Source of the DNA: Sulfurospirillum_A sp029027265
GTDB lineage: Bacteria > Campylobacterota > Campylobacteria > Campylobacterales > Sulfurospirillaceae
Length of the DNA stretch: 64,000 nt
NCBI GenBank assembly: GCA_029027265.1
Contig: CP093061.1
Span: 2,294,001 to 2,358,000, forward strand
Direction of reading: 5' to 3'
Shown here: positions 9,910 through 17,783 of the stretch, piece by piece
Position numbering within the stretch: position 1 is the stretch's first letter
How the letters are laid out: each line of letters opens with the position of its first letter
Program-made: the position numbers and the translations under genes
The notes under the pieces: model-generated
Databases searched by the model: none
What the model was told of the DNA's origin: nothing
What the model saw: the letters and a program-made list of their open reading frames with translations, nothing else

Positions 9910-10879
9910 GAATTCTCTTTATTTCTTTTATATAAGATTTGATTCCCTCTTCTAAAGAAAATTTTGGCTCATAGTCCAAAAACTCTCTACTTAAAGAGAT
10001 ATCTGCCTCAGTAAAAAATTGATACTGTCCGACAAAAGGATTTGGCATATACTCATCATCTCTGTCTACATGTAACTCATTTTTCAAAATGTTAGCTATA
10101 TCTTGAAAACTTCTTGCTTTTGCTGTTCCTACGTTGTAAATTCCACATTTTTTAGGCTTACACGCTTTTATATTTGCTTGAATAATGTCATCAATGTAGA
10201 TAAAATCTCTTCTTATTTTATCACTTCCTTCAAAAAGCTTGGCATTTTTGCCCTCAAGAAGTTGAAGTCCAAATTGAAGAACCATTGATGCTGTTTTATT
10301 TTTAAAAAACTCACGTTCACCATAGACATTAAAGTATCTCAAACCTACAACTGATATTTTATCCATATATTTTTTTACCAAATTGTCCATCATTAGCTTA
10401 GAAAATCCATAAACATTATTTGGTTTTTCATACCCAATACTAAAAGTTTCACTATCTCCATAAGTTGCTGCACTCGAAGCGTATATCATGTTAGCTTTCA
10501 TGCTCACAGCCATATCAAGCAGGTCTTTAAAAGCATTTACATTTGTTTGTATCATTAAAGCTTGGTCACCAACTGTTGTGTCGCTAATAGCCGCTTGATG
10601 AAAGATATAGTCAAACTTGTAGTTTTTTAATAAAGCTAAATCAAAATTTATATCGCCACTGATAACCTCACCTTGAAAACCAATAAGATTTTTGAAATGT
10701 CCAAAGCTTTTAAGATTGCCATTACTAAAAGTCTCTTCATTTCTAAACTTGTCAAAAACTACTACTTCACAATTAGGAAAATTCTCTTGAAAGTAGAAAG
10801 CTAAATTACTCCCAATAAATCCTGCACCACCTGTTATTAAAACTGTTTTTTTATTAAAATCTATATCGTTATATATCAT
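9902..10879 (-). CDS. hldD: ADP-L-glycero-D-manno-heptose-6-epimerase
   Basis: 325 aa short-chain dehydrogenase/reductase-fold epimerase that converts ADP-D,D-heptose to ADP-L,D-heptose with NADP. Visible are the Rossmann motif LITGGAGFIGSNLA, the catalytic YGFSKLMMD (YxxxK), and RYFNVYGERE, diagnostic of extended SDR sugar epimerases. It lies 8 bases after gmhB and overlaps hldE. Its place inside the heptose operon makes HldD the clear choice over GalE or RfbB. Confidence 0.92.
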   Translation of the reverse strand: MIYNDIDFNKKTVLITGGAGFIGSNLAFYFQENFPNCEVVVFDKFRNEETFSNGNLKSFGHFKNLIGFQGEVISGDINFDLALLKNYKFDYIFHQAAISDTTVGDQALMIQTNVNAFKDLLDMAVSMKANMIYASSAATYGDSETFSIGYEKPNNVYGFSKLMMDNLVKKYMDKISVVGLRYFNVYGEREFFKNKTASMVLQFGLQLLEGKNAKLFEGSDKIRRDFIYIDDIIQANIKACKPKKCGIYNVGTAKARSFQDIANILKNELHVDRDDEYMPNPFVGQYQFFTEADISLSREFLDYEPKFSLEEGIKSYIKEIKRIHG

Positions 10880-10887
10880 ATAATTTC

Positions 10888-11397
10888 CTATTTTTTAATG
10901 ATGTCTATTGTATCTAAAATTGATTTAACACTATATGAGGCTTCTTTACATGTAAAGCTATTTACAAAAATTGTATTTGGTATGTTTGCATTAAGGCCAG
11001 CTTGTATATCGCTAGATTTGTCGCCTATCATCCAAGAGTTTTGCATATCTATATCAAACTTTTTTTTAGCTCTCTCAAACATAGCAGTTTTTGGTTTTCT
11101 ACACTCACACCCATCATCTGGAGAGTGCGAACAATGATACACTTTTGTGATTTTTATACCTCTACATGTAAACTCTGTTAGCATCCAAGAAGTAAGCTTT
11201 TCAAAATCTTCTTCGCTATAGTAACTCCTGCCAATACCTGATTGATTTGTTACAATAAAGAGTTGATAGTCCAAAGATAAAAAGTGCTTAAGTGTTTCAA
11301 ATATGCCTTCACAAAACTCAAAGTTCTCTTTTTTATAAACATAAGAATGGTCTACATTGATAATTCCATCACGGTCTAAAAATATTGCTTTTTGCAT
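10888..11397 (-). CDS. gmhB: D-glycero-beta-D-manno-heptose-1,7-bisphosphate 7-phosphatase
   Basis: 169 aa HAD-superfamily phosphatase. Catalytic motif I is FLDRDGIIN, motif II VTNQSGIGR, and motif IV IGDKSSDIQAGLNA. The zinc-binding loop CSHSPDDGCECRKP is characteristic of GmhB. It removes the 7-phosphate after the HldE kinase step. It is the first gene of the heptose operon, with an AAGGGG ribosome-binding site before the ATG. One perfect CTTTACATGTAAAG lies inside the coding region. Confidence 0.93.
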   Translation of the reverse strand: MQKAIFLDRDGIINVDHSYVYKKENFEFCEGIFETLKHFLSLDYQLFIVTNQSGIGRSYYSEEDFEKLTSWMLTEFTCRGIKITKVYHCSHSPDDGCECRKPKTAMFERAKKKFDIDMQNSWMIGDKSSDIQAGLNANIPNTIFVNSFTCKEASYSVKSILDTIDIIKK

Positions 11398-11487
11398 TTT
11401 AATTTCCCCTTTTTATCGAACAAGTCCAATAAAAATTCCTCGCGACTGAAGCTTCCGCTTTGCGAAGAACATAGGTGCAATTATATC

Positions 11488-12189
11488 TTATTTATCTAAT
11501 TCCATGTTTATGTCATTCATAAAAGAAGTAAATTCCATATTTGTAAAGTTGTCTTTATTAGAGAATAAAATCTCTTTTGCGTTTGTAAAATATTTGACAG
11601 CACTATCTTCATCAGTAATTGAGTAACGTAAAATTTTTCCTAAGTAATAATTTGCATAAAAATCTTTTTCATTCTGTTCTACCAAAGTGAACAGTTGATC
11701 TACAGCATTATCAGCTTGATTACTTTTTTGATAACTAAGTGCAAGTTTTAAGCCAATTTCAGGTTGTTTTGAATCTAGTGTGAGGCTTTTTTCATAAGCC
11801 TTAATTGATTCAGCATATACACCCATATCAAAAAAATTATTCCCTACTTGATTCCATAAAAATTTATTATTGTTTTTCTCAGCTCTTTTAGCCAGTTTAG
11901 TCATTTTTAAAGCATAAGGCAAAATATTAGATATGTCACTATGACCTACCGCAAGTGGATTTATATTGTATGCCCTTGTTATGAAATTATAGCCTTTTAG
12001 TAGTTCACCACTTTTTAAATGAATATTTGCTAGTTTAAGTATGCACTCTATATTTTCTGGTTCTTTTTTTAAAAGCTTATTTATATATATTTTTGCACTA
12101 TCATTGTCCATAATACCAGCTTTACATACAACATTTACATTTGAATTTGCACTAACCATAAGTACAAGTATAAGAAAAATTGATTTCAT
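11488..12189 (-). CDS. Exported tetratricopeptide-repeat protein, function unknown
   Basis: 233 aa. The N-terminus (MKSIFLILVLMVSANSN) looks like a signal peptide, followed by about five TPR-like units; SIKAYEKSLTLDSKQPEIGL and DSAVKYFTNAKEILF are the clearest. TPRs are protein-docking scaffolds, here probably periplasmic. A 90-base gap separates it from gmhB downstream; the gap holds an imperfect GC-rich hairpin around 11450-11468 that may end its transcript. It is divergent from the cytochrome c gene. No specific function can be given. Confidence 0.6.
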   Translation of the reverse strand: MKSIFLILVLMVSANSNVNVVCKAGIMDNDSAKIYINKLLKKEPENIECILKLANIHLKSGELLKGYNFITRAYNINPLAVGHSDISNILPYALKMTKLAKRAEKNNNKFLWNQVGNNFFDMGVYAESIKAYEKSLTLDSKQPEIGLKLALSYQKSNQADNAVDQLFTLVEQNEKDFYANYYLGKILRYSITDEDSAVKYFTNAKEILFSNKDNFTNMEFTSFMNDINMELDK

Positions 12190-12294
12190 CTCTACCTCTC
12201 ATTAAAGTAATGTAAATTATACACAAACTGTTTTATAATAACCTCATCAGTAACACTAACGTGAAAAAATAAGCCATTTTAAAGCGAACTAAGA

Positions 12295-12300
12295 TATAAT
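12295..12300 (+). promoter_or_regulatory. -10 element of the cytochrome c promoter
   Basis: A perfect TATAAT lies 30 bases before the cytochrome c start, in the intergenic region shared with the divergent TPR gene. No good -35 is seen, as is usual for sigma-70 promoters of this phylum. The same AAGATATAAT string precedes nusA. Confidence 0.6.
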
Positions 12301-12330
12301 TTATCTCAAATACAAACTGAGGAGTAATAA

Positions 12331-12627
12331 ATGAAAAAAATCGCATTAGCATTAGCTATCGCAGCGGCATCAACACTTATGGCAGCAGACGGAGCAGCAC
12401 TTTATAAAAAATGTGTAGCATGTCACGGGGCTAAAGCTGAAAAGAAAGCTTTAAACAAATCGCATGTCATCCAAGGATGGAGTGTAGATAAACTAGTAGC
12501 TTCTATGAAGGGTTACAAAGACGGAAGTTATGGCGGAGCTATGAAAGGTCTTATGAAAGGTCAAATTGCAGCTTATGATGACGCTAAAATTCAAGCAGTA
12601 TCTGAATATATTTCTGGCTTAAAATAA
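12331..12627 (+). CDS. Small periplasmic c-type cytochrome (class I, c553-like)
   Basis: 98 aa. A signal peptide (about residues 1-18, ending in LMAADG) precedes a single haem-binding CVACH. The C-terminal half has several methionines (MKGLMKGQ) that can supply the sixth haem ligand. Proteins of this type carry electrons to cbb3 oxidase or peroxidases in Campylobacterota. The start follows a strong GAGGAG ribosome-binding site. It lies tail to tail with ccoS of the cbb3-oxidase maturation operon, which fits a respiratory role. Confidence 0.88.
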   Translation: MKKIALALAIAAASTLMAADGAALYKKCVACHGAKAEKKALNKSHVIQGWSVDKLVASMKGYKDGSYGGAMKGLMKGQIAAYDDAKIQAVSEYISGLK

Positions 12628-12634
12628 TTAATCA

Positions 12635-12877
12635 TTAATCAGGAGGACTGTAAGAGTTCTCCTTTTTCTCTTTTCTCTTTTTCAAAATTTCTTTTTTTCT
12701 ATTTTCTATCTCTATTGCATCATGAAGAGCCTCTTCACTGTCTAATGAAGCGCCATCTAAAAACTTTTTTGTATCTTCAAATTGTCCTGTTCTTAAACCC
12801 CACAACAATGCCCAAAGCCCCAAAGCCCCAAGAAGAGTTGAAGCTCCCAACATCATAACTACTACCCAATTATCCAT
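12635..12877 (-). CDS. ccoS: cbb3-type cytochrome oxidase assembly protein CcoS
   Basis: 80 aa. One N-terminal membrane helix (residues about 5-28) is followed by the motif WGLRTGQFEDTKKFLD, the signature of CcoS (WxxxxGQFEDxxxxxxxxL). The rest is a charged cytoplasmic tail. CcoS is needed for cofactor insertion into cbb3 oxidase and usually lies after the copper ATPase CcoI, as here. Between the two is a 41-codon ORF. The C-terminal tail (residues 55-80) is longer and more lysine-rich than in short family members. Confidence 0.82.
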   Translation of the reverse strand: MDNWVVVMMLGASTLLGALGLWALLWGLRTGQFEDTKKFLDGASLDSEEALHDAIEIENRKKEILKKRKEKKENSYSPPD

Positions 12878-12887
12878 TTTGAACCTT

Positions 12888-13013
12888 TTATTTTAAGCTA
12901 CCAAGCGGAAGTTTGTACTCCCATAGAACATTTGCAACCCAAGGGTCACAATCTATGATTGTGGGGTACCCACGGTGAAACCGTTCTTTGGGAGTATAAA
13001 CTGTAGCGCCCAT
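12888..13013 (-). CDS. Unrecognised 41-aa protein encoded between ccoI and ccoS
   Basis: On the minus strand an ATG at 13013 overlaps the ccoI stop as TAATG, and a 41-codon frame runs to TAA at 12888, ten bases before ccoS. The product begins MGATVYTPKERFHRGYP and contains DCDPWVANVLWEYKLPLG. It has no signal peptide or membrane helix, is rich in aromatics and prolines, and has one Cys. The sequence is clearly richer in G+C than the flanking intergenic DNA, as expected for a coding stretch. The tight overlap suggests translational coupling. I know of no family. A function in oxidase maturation is inferred only from position. Confidence 0.6.
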   Translation of the reverse strand: MGATVYTPKERFHRGYPTIIDCDPWVANVLWEYKLPLGSLK

Positions 13014-15382
13014 TATTTTATCCTCATTGAATTACCAACTACTACTAACGAACTAAGTGACATACTTAAAGCCGCTACAAGTGGTATTACAAATCCTGCC
13101 ATTGCTAGTGGAATTGTTATTACATTATACAAAATTGAGATTGTAAGATTCTGTTTTACTTTTGAAAACGTACTTTTTGAGATTTCAAAAACTGTTTTTA
13201 AAGATTTAAAATCATCATTTATTAACACTATATCACTTACATTTACTGCAACATCCGTGCCACTTCCTAAAGTAATGGCTACTTCACTATGAGTTAATGC
13301 CAAAGTATCATTTATGCCATCTCCTACCATCACAACAACTTCACCTTGGTTTCTCAACTCGGTTATATATTCTGCTTTGTCTTGAGGAAAAAGCGATGCT
13401 CTGTATTCAGTTATTCCAACCTCATCTGCAATTTTTTTGGCTACTTTTTCATTGTCACCTGTAAGCATAACTACTCTTAAACCACTATTTTTTAGATACT
13501 CAATCGTTTCATATGCCCCATCTCTCAATCTATCTTGCAAAGAAAAACTAGCTACTATTTTTTTATTATACGCTACATGTAAGACCGAATTCATATCATC
13601 TAACTCTTTACATGTAAAGCCATTTTCATCCATGAAGGCACGATTACCTGCAAATATTTCTTTGCCTTTATATTTTGCTTTTATTCCCTTAGCCTCTACA
13701 ACCAATACGTCTTCTAATTCTACTAATTCCATATCTCCTAAGAACTCTTTTACGCCTTTACTTATGGGGTGTGTTGAGAGTGAAACTAAAGAGAATAAAA
13801 CTGATTTGTCAAAACTCTTGTCTACATACGAATTAACTACTTTTGGAGTTGCGTTTGTTAGTGTTCCTGTTTTATCTAACACTACAGTCGTGCACTTTGC
13901 AATAGTCTCTAAAAATGTAGCTTCTTTAAACAAAACACCTTTTTTAGCAGCTCTTGAAATCCCCACCAATGTTGCTACAGGAGTTGCTAACCCAAGAGCA
14001 CAAGGACAAGCAATGACTAAAACAGAAATTGAGACTATTAAAGCTTGCTCAAACCCTCCTCCGTATATATACCAAGCTACAAAAGTAAAAATTGCAAGAA
14101 TTAAAATAACAGTAGAAAAGTATCCAGATATGGTGTTTGCAAGTTTTTCTATGCGAGGTTTTTTATCCATTGAATCTTCTAATAGAGTTATGATTTTACA
14201 TAACATTGATTCGCTATAAGGTTTTGAAACTCGGTATCTTATAACACTATCAACACAGATAGAACCACTTAAAACACTCTTTCCCACACCTAAAAGTAGT
14301 GGTTCACTCTCCCCACTTAAACTGGAATTATCAAACGAGCCAACTCCGCTAAGAATAACCCCATCAATTACAACTTTATCTCCAGCTCTTAGTTCTATAA
14401 CATCTCCAACTTCAACCGACTCTACGCCTACAATACTTTTTTCTTTGTTTTTAATGACAGTTACTTCACTCGGCATCGAAGAACTAAAACCGTCCATTGT
14501 ATCTACTGCTTTTTTCTTAGTTAAAACTTCAAGATATTTTCCTGCAAAAACAAAGGTTATTATCATGGCAACTGACTCAAAATAGACTTCTCCATTTCCT
14601 GTAAACATAACATATATAGAAAAAACATAAGCACTCAAAGCCCCACTAACTACAAGCGAGTCCATATTTACATAACGGTTTTTCAAAGCGTAATATGCGC
14701 CTTTAAAAAAGACACTTCCTGTGTAAAAAAGAGCAGGTGTTGCTAGAATAAACTCTGCAAAATTAAGTATATTTTTTATGTCCGCTCTCATTCCACTAAA
14801 ATACCCCTCATACTGAGCAACTGCTATCCACATAATATTCATTGTGGTGAAAACACCAACTAAAAGTCTTGAGTAATAATCACGCCTTTTTGCATTGGCT
14901 TGAACTTCTTGCATACTTGCATCATAAGGGTATGCGTTGTAGCCTATGCTTCTTATGAGTTCTATGATTTGTGAGAGTTGTATGGTGTCGTTGTCCCAAA
15001 GAATTTTGGCTTTATTATTTGTATGATTTATTGAAACTTCTACTATGCCCTCACTTCGTCCAAGCACTTTTTCATTAAGCCATACACAAGCACTACAGTG
15101 AATTCCATCTATGATGAGTGAAACTTCACTAAAACCATCTTTTTGTTTTACATATTTTTGTTTAAAACCATTTAAATCAAACTTCTCTATGTCGCCATGC
15201 AGTGTTTTTGGAGGTTTTATTGTATTTTCACCCATTTTTTCGTAAAAGTTACCTAACCCTTCATCTTTTAAAAGATGATAAATACCTTGACAGCCTTTGC
15301 AGCAGAAATACTTACCATTGTCTTGTATTAATAGTGATTCTTCGTACTCTAAGTGACAGTGATCACACTTTACTTTTCCCAT
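13013..15382 (-). CDS. ccoI: Copper-translocating P1B-type ATPase for cbb3 oxidase (CcoI/FixI)
   Basis: 789 aa inner-membrane pump. In order: an N-terminal Cys-rich zinc-ribbon-like stretch (CDHC, CCKGC), one heavy-metal-associated domain with GIHCSACVW, eight predicted membrane segments, the actuator SLSGESEPL, the metal-site CPC in VIACPCALGLATPVA, the phosphorylation site DKTGTLTN, and the hinge MVGDGINDTLAL. The N-terminal Cys-rich part plus a single HMA domain is typical of CcoI rather than the detoxifying CopA. It heads an operon with the 41-aa ORF and ccoS. Two TACATGTA copies lie in the coding sequence. Confidence 0.88.
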   Translation of the reverse strand: MGKVKCDHCHLEYEESLLIQDNGKYFCCKGCQGIYHLLKDEGLGNFYEKMGENTIKPPKTLHGDIEKFDLNGFKQKYVKQKDGFSEVSLIIDGIHCSACVWLNEKVLGRSEGIVEVSINHTNNKAKILWDNDTIQLSQIIELIRSIGYNAYPYDASMQEVQANAKRRDYYSRLLVGVFTTMNIMWIAVAQYEGYFSGMRADIKNILNFAEFILATPALFYTGSVFFKGAYYALKNRYVNMDSLVVSGALSAYVFSIYVMFTGNGEVYFESVAMIITFVFAGKYLEVLTKKKAVDTMDGFSSSMPSEVTVIKNKEKSIVGVESVEVGDVIELRAGDKVVIDGVILSGVGSFDNSSLSGESEPLLLGVGKSVLSGSICVDSVIRYRVSKPYSESMLCKIITLLEDSMDKKPRIEKLANTISGYFSTVILILAIFTFVAWYIYGGGFEQALIVSISVLVIACPCALGLATPVATLVGISRAAKKGVLFKEATFLETIAKCTTVVLDKTGTLTNATPKVVNSYVDKSFDKSVLFSLVSLSTHPISKGVKEFLGDMELVELEDVLVVEAKGIKAKYKGKEIFAGNRAFMDENGFTCKELDDMNSVLHVAYNKKIVASFSLQDRLRDGAYETIEYLKNSGLRVVMLTGDNEKVAKKIADEVGITEYRASLFPQDKAEYITELRNQGEVVVMVGDGINDTLALTHSEVAITLGSGTDVAVNVSDIVLINDDFKSLKTVFEISKSTFSKVKQNLTISILYNVITIPLAMAGFVIPLVAALSMSLSSLVVVGNSMRIK

Positions 15383-15458
15383 GAAATTCTTTCAATATGT
15401 TTTTAATTTGTCATTATATCTATTTATGCTAAAATCTCTCAAAAATTAAAGGTTAATT

Positions 15459-15749
15459 ATGTCTGTTGTATTTGAAGCGTTAGTAAAAAACAGTAAAGAT
15501 GGCGGTTGGTTTATAGAATTAAAAGATACAACCGACGGAAGAATGGTCATTTGTAAAGACCTAGGTGAATTTGAAAAAAAGATTCAAGAACTTGGTGAAG
15601 ATTATGGTGGAAGAGTTGATGAAGTTAACTGGATTAGTGATGAGAACTTGAGTCCAGAGAATGAACAAAAACTTAGAGTTGGTATGATGGAGTATCATGA
15701 AAAATACAAAGACCAACTTGATGATAAAAAAGAAGAAGAAGAGAAGTAG
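15459..15749 (+). CDS. Conserved-looking small acidic protein, function unknown
   Basis: 96 aa, no signal peptide. A compact alpha/beta part (residues 1-60, SKDGGWFIELKD) is followed by a highly charged helix ending in DDKKEEEEK. It starts from ATG after AAAGG at suitable spacing. It lies 3 bases before a small membrane-protein gene and is probably co-transcribed with it. I do not recognise a family. Confidence 0.6.
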   Translation: MSVVFEALVKNSKDGGWFIELKDTTDGRMVICKDLGEFEKKIQELGEDYGGRVDEVNWISDENLSPENEQKLRVGMMEYHEKYKDQLDDKKEEEEK

Positions 15750-15752
15750 TAA

Positions 15753-16148
15753 ATGAGCCAAAATATTCAACTGTTTCTAACTGCGCTAATAATTTTAGAA
15801 ATTTTTGAGATTTTTTGGCAGCGTGGAAAAAACTTTAGAGCTTATGTAAATAATCTCTTCTATTTTTATAAAAAAGGAGTTATAGTTTTCATACTCCTTC
15901 ACCCTACTTTATACTTTGTTATGTTTTCTCAAATTGCTCTTCAAAACTACTCTTTTTTAGCTTCTATGCTAGTTTTGATAAAAGTTTTTGATATTGGGTT
16001 TAAAATTCTACTAATGGATAAAATATATAATCAAAAAGATTTAGGGTCATTTAAACCTCTTCTTGAAGCCAACTATCCGATATCTCTAGGCATCAAAGGT
16101 GCTGGGCTTATTATCTACCCTACTATCTTCTTTTTTGCTTTTTCTTGA
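15753..16148 (+). CDS. Small integral membrane protein, function unknown
   Basis: 131 aa with about four hydrophobic segments (residues 3-20, 40-62, 67-88 and 108-130) and short charged loops. It starts 3 bases after the preceding small acidic protein and ends about 100 bases before rho. It resembles short conserved hypothetical membrane proteins of Campylobacterota, but no domain is recognised. Confidence 0.6.
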   Translation: MSQNIQLFLTALIILEIFEIFWQRGKNFRAYVNNLFYFYKKGVIVFILLHPTLYFVMFSQIALQNYSFLASMLVLIKVFDIGFKILLMDKIYNQKDLGSFKPLLEANYPISLGIKGAGLIIYPTIFFFAFS

Positions 16149-16254
16149 CAAAAATCTAGCATTGTTATAAAATACACTTTTTAAACTACTTAAGATTGCA
16201 AAAGCGATACTTCTGAACTTAATTCAACTACAATAATCATATCGAGGTATATTT

Positions 16255-17589
16255 ATGAGCGGTAACACTGCTACACCAAACAACACCCATAAGACAAACA
16301 ACAAACACCACAGCAAAAGAACTCACGTTCCTGTAAAAGGTCACAAAATTGAAGACCTAAGAAACACGCCATTAGACAAGCTACTTGAAATAGCACTGGA
16401 ACTTGATATTGAAAACCCTCAAGAACTAAAGCGTCAAGATTTAATGTTTGAGATACTAAAATCACAAACTACTCAAGGTGGATTCATACTTTTTACTGGT
16501 ATCTTGGAAATCACACACGAAGGTTATGGATTTTTAAGAGCCTTAGATGCAAACTTTAGTGATACTGCAAATGACTCTTATGTTAGTGCAACACAAGTAC
16601 GAAAATTTGCACTAAGAAATGGTGATATTGTAACAGGACAAGTACGTCCACCAAAAGACCAAGAGAGATATAACGCACTTTTAAAAATAGAAGCTATTAA
16701 CTATCTTCCTCTAAAAGATAGTAAAAAAAGACCTCTTTTTGAAAACTTAACTCCACTCTACCCTACTGAAGCTTTTACGTTAGAGTATGATCAGATGAAA
16801 AAAACAGGACGTGTGCTTGATCTTTTTACTCCTATGGGAAAAGGACAACGTGCGCTTATTGTTGCTCCTCCAAGAAGTGGTAAAACAGAAATTATCAAAG
16901 AGTTAGCTCATGGTCTTGCAAAAAATCACCCTGAAACTGAACTTATTGTTTTACTTGTAGATGAACGCCCTGAAGAGGTAACAGACATGGAAAGATCTAT
17001 TAGAGGTGAAGTTTTCAGTTCAACCTTTGACCAACCTGCAAATAACCATGTTCGCGTAGCAAACCTTGTAATAGAAAAAGCAAAAAGAAGTGTAGAAATG
17101 GGAAGAGACGTTGTTATTTTACTCGATTCCATTACTCGTCTTGCTCGTGCTTACAACACAGTAACTCCTTCAAGTGGAAAAATACTTACTGGTGGTGTTG
17201 ATGCAAATGCTCTTCATAAACCAAAAAGATTCTTTGGAGCTGCTAGAAATATTGAATTTGGTGGAAGTTTAACCATCATTGCAACTGCACTTATTGATAC
17301 TGGAAGTCGTATGGATGAGGTTATTTTTGAAGAGTTTAAAGGAACAGGTAACTCTGAATTAGTTCTTGATAGAAACATCTCGGATAGAAGAATTTACCCA
17401 GCAATAAACATTATGAAATCAGCTACAAGAAAAGAAGAATTACTACAATCTCCTGAAAAACTCCAACGTGTTTGGGCTCTACGAAGTGCTATTAGCCAAA
17501 TGGAAGATATGGAAGCTCTTAAATTTTTATATGCAAAAATGTTAAAAACAGAAACAAACGAAGAATTTTTAAATCAAATGAACGAATAA
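16255..17589 (+). CDS. rho: Transcription termination factor Rho
   Basis: 444 aa hexameric RNA-dependent ATPase that ends transcription of untranslated RNA. After a low-complexity, His/Asn/Lys-rich N-terminal tail (residues 1-30) come the RNA-binding OSB fold (GFILFTGILEITHEGYGFLR), the P-loop APPRSGKTE (about 204-212), VDERPEEV with Walker B VILLDSITR, and the Q-loop/R-loop GGVDANALHKPKRFFG. Start chosen for the GAGG ribosome-binding site just before ATG 16255. Followed by a 9-bp-stem hairpin. Confidence 0.97.
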   Translation: MSGNTATPNNTHKTNNKHHSKRTHVPVKGHKIEDLRNTPLDKLLEIALELDIENPQELKRQDLMFEILKSQTTQGGFILFTGILEITHEGYGFLRALDANFSDTANDSYVSATQVRKFALRNGDIVTGQVRPPKDQERYNALLKIEAINYLPLKDSKKRPLFENLTPLYPTEAFTLEYDQMKKTGRVLDLFTPMGKGQRALIVAPPRSGKTEIIKELAHGLAKNHPETELIVLLVDERPEEVTDMERSIRGEVFSSTFDQPANNHVRVANLVIEKAKRSVEMGRDVVILLDSITRLARAYNTVTPSSGKILTGGVDANALHKPKRFFGAARNIEFGGSLTIIATALIDTGSRMDEVIFEEFKGTGNSELVLDRNISDRRIYPAINIMKSATRKEELLQSPEKLQRVWALRSAISQMEDMEALKFLYAKMLKTETNEEFLNQMNE

Positions 17590-17607
17590 GAGGCAATAGC
17601 CTCTTAT
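17586..17607. terminator. Bidirectional hairpin between rho and a small lipoprotein gene
   Basis: Perfect 9-bp inverted repeat (arms ATAAGAGGC and GCCTCTTAT) with a 4-base AATA loop. The left arm overlaps the rho stop codon, and the right arm abuts the stop of the minus-strand small lipoprotein gene. There is no long T-run on either side, so termination strength is uncertain. Confidence 0.65.
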
Positions 17608-17711
17608 CATCTACTTCTATGAAGTGGGTGTTGATAATCGTTTCTTTCACATCCACTAAAAATAGCTCCTGATGCTAACATTAGCAAAACAGTCAAAATA
17701 ATTTTTTTCAA
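17607..17711 (-). CDS. Tiny putative lipoprotein (34 aa), TTG start
   Basis: A TTG-initiated minus-strand frame preceded by AGAGGA encodes MKKIILTVLLMLASGAIFSGC followed by a 13-residue polar, basic tail ending in HRSR. The positive start, hydrophobic core and FSGC lipobox-like site predict a signal-peptidase II lipoprotein with Cys21 as the anchor. It is convergent with rho and shares its hairpin. A TACATGTA copy lies just upstream, in its leader. No function is known; tiny lipoproteins of this kind are widespread and poorly annotated. Confidence 0.55.
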   Translation of the reverse strand: MKKIILTVLLMLASGAIFSGCERNDYQHPLHRSR

Positions 17712-17783
17712 TTTAATATCCTCTTACATGTAATGATTGTAGAATTATACATAAAAAACATCTATATGTAAAAGGTTTTTGAA

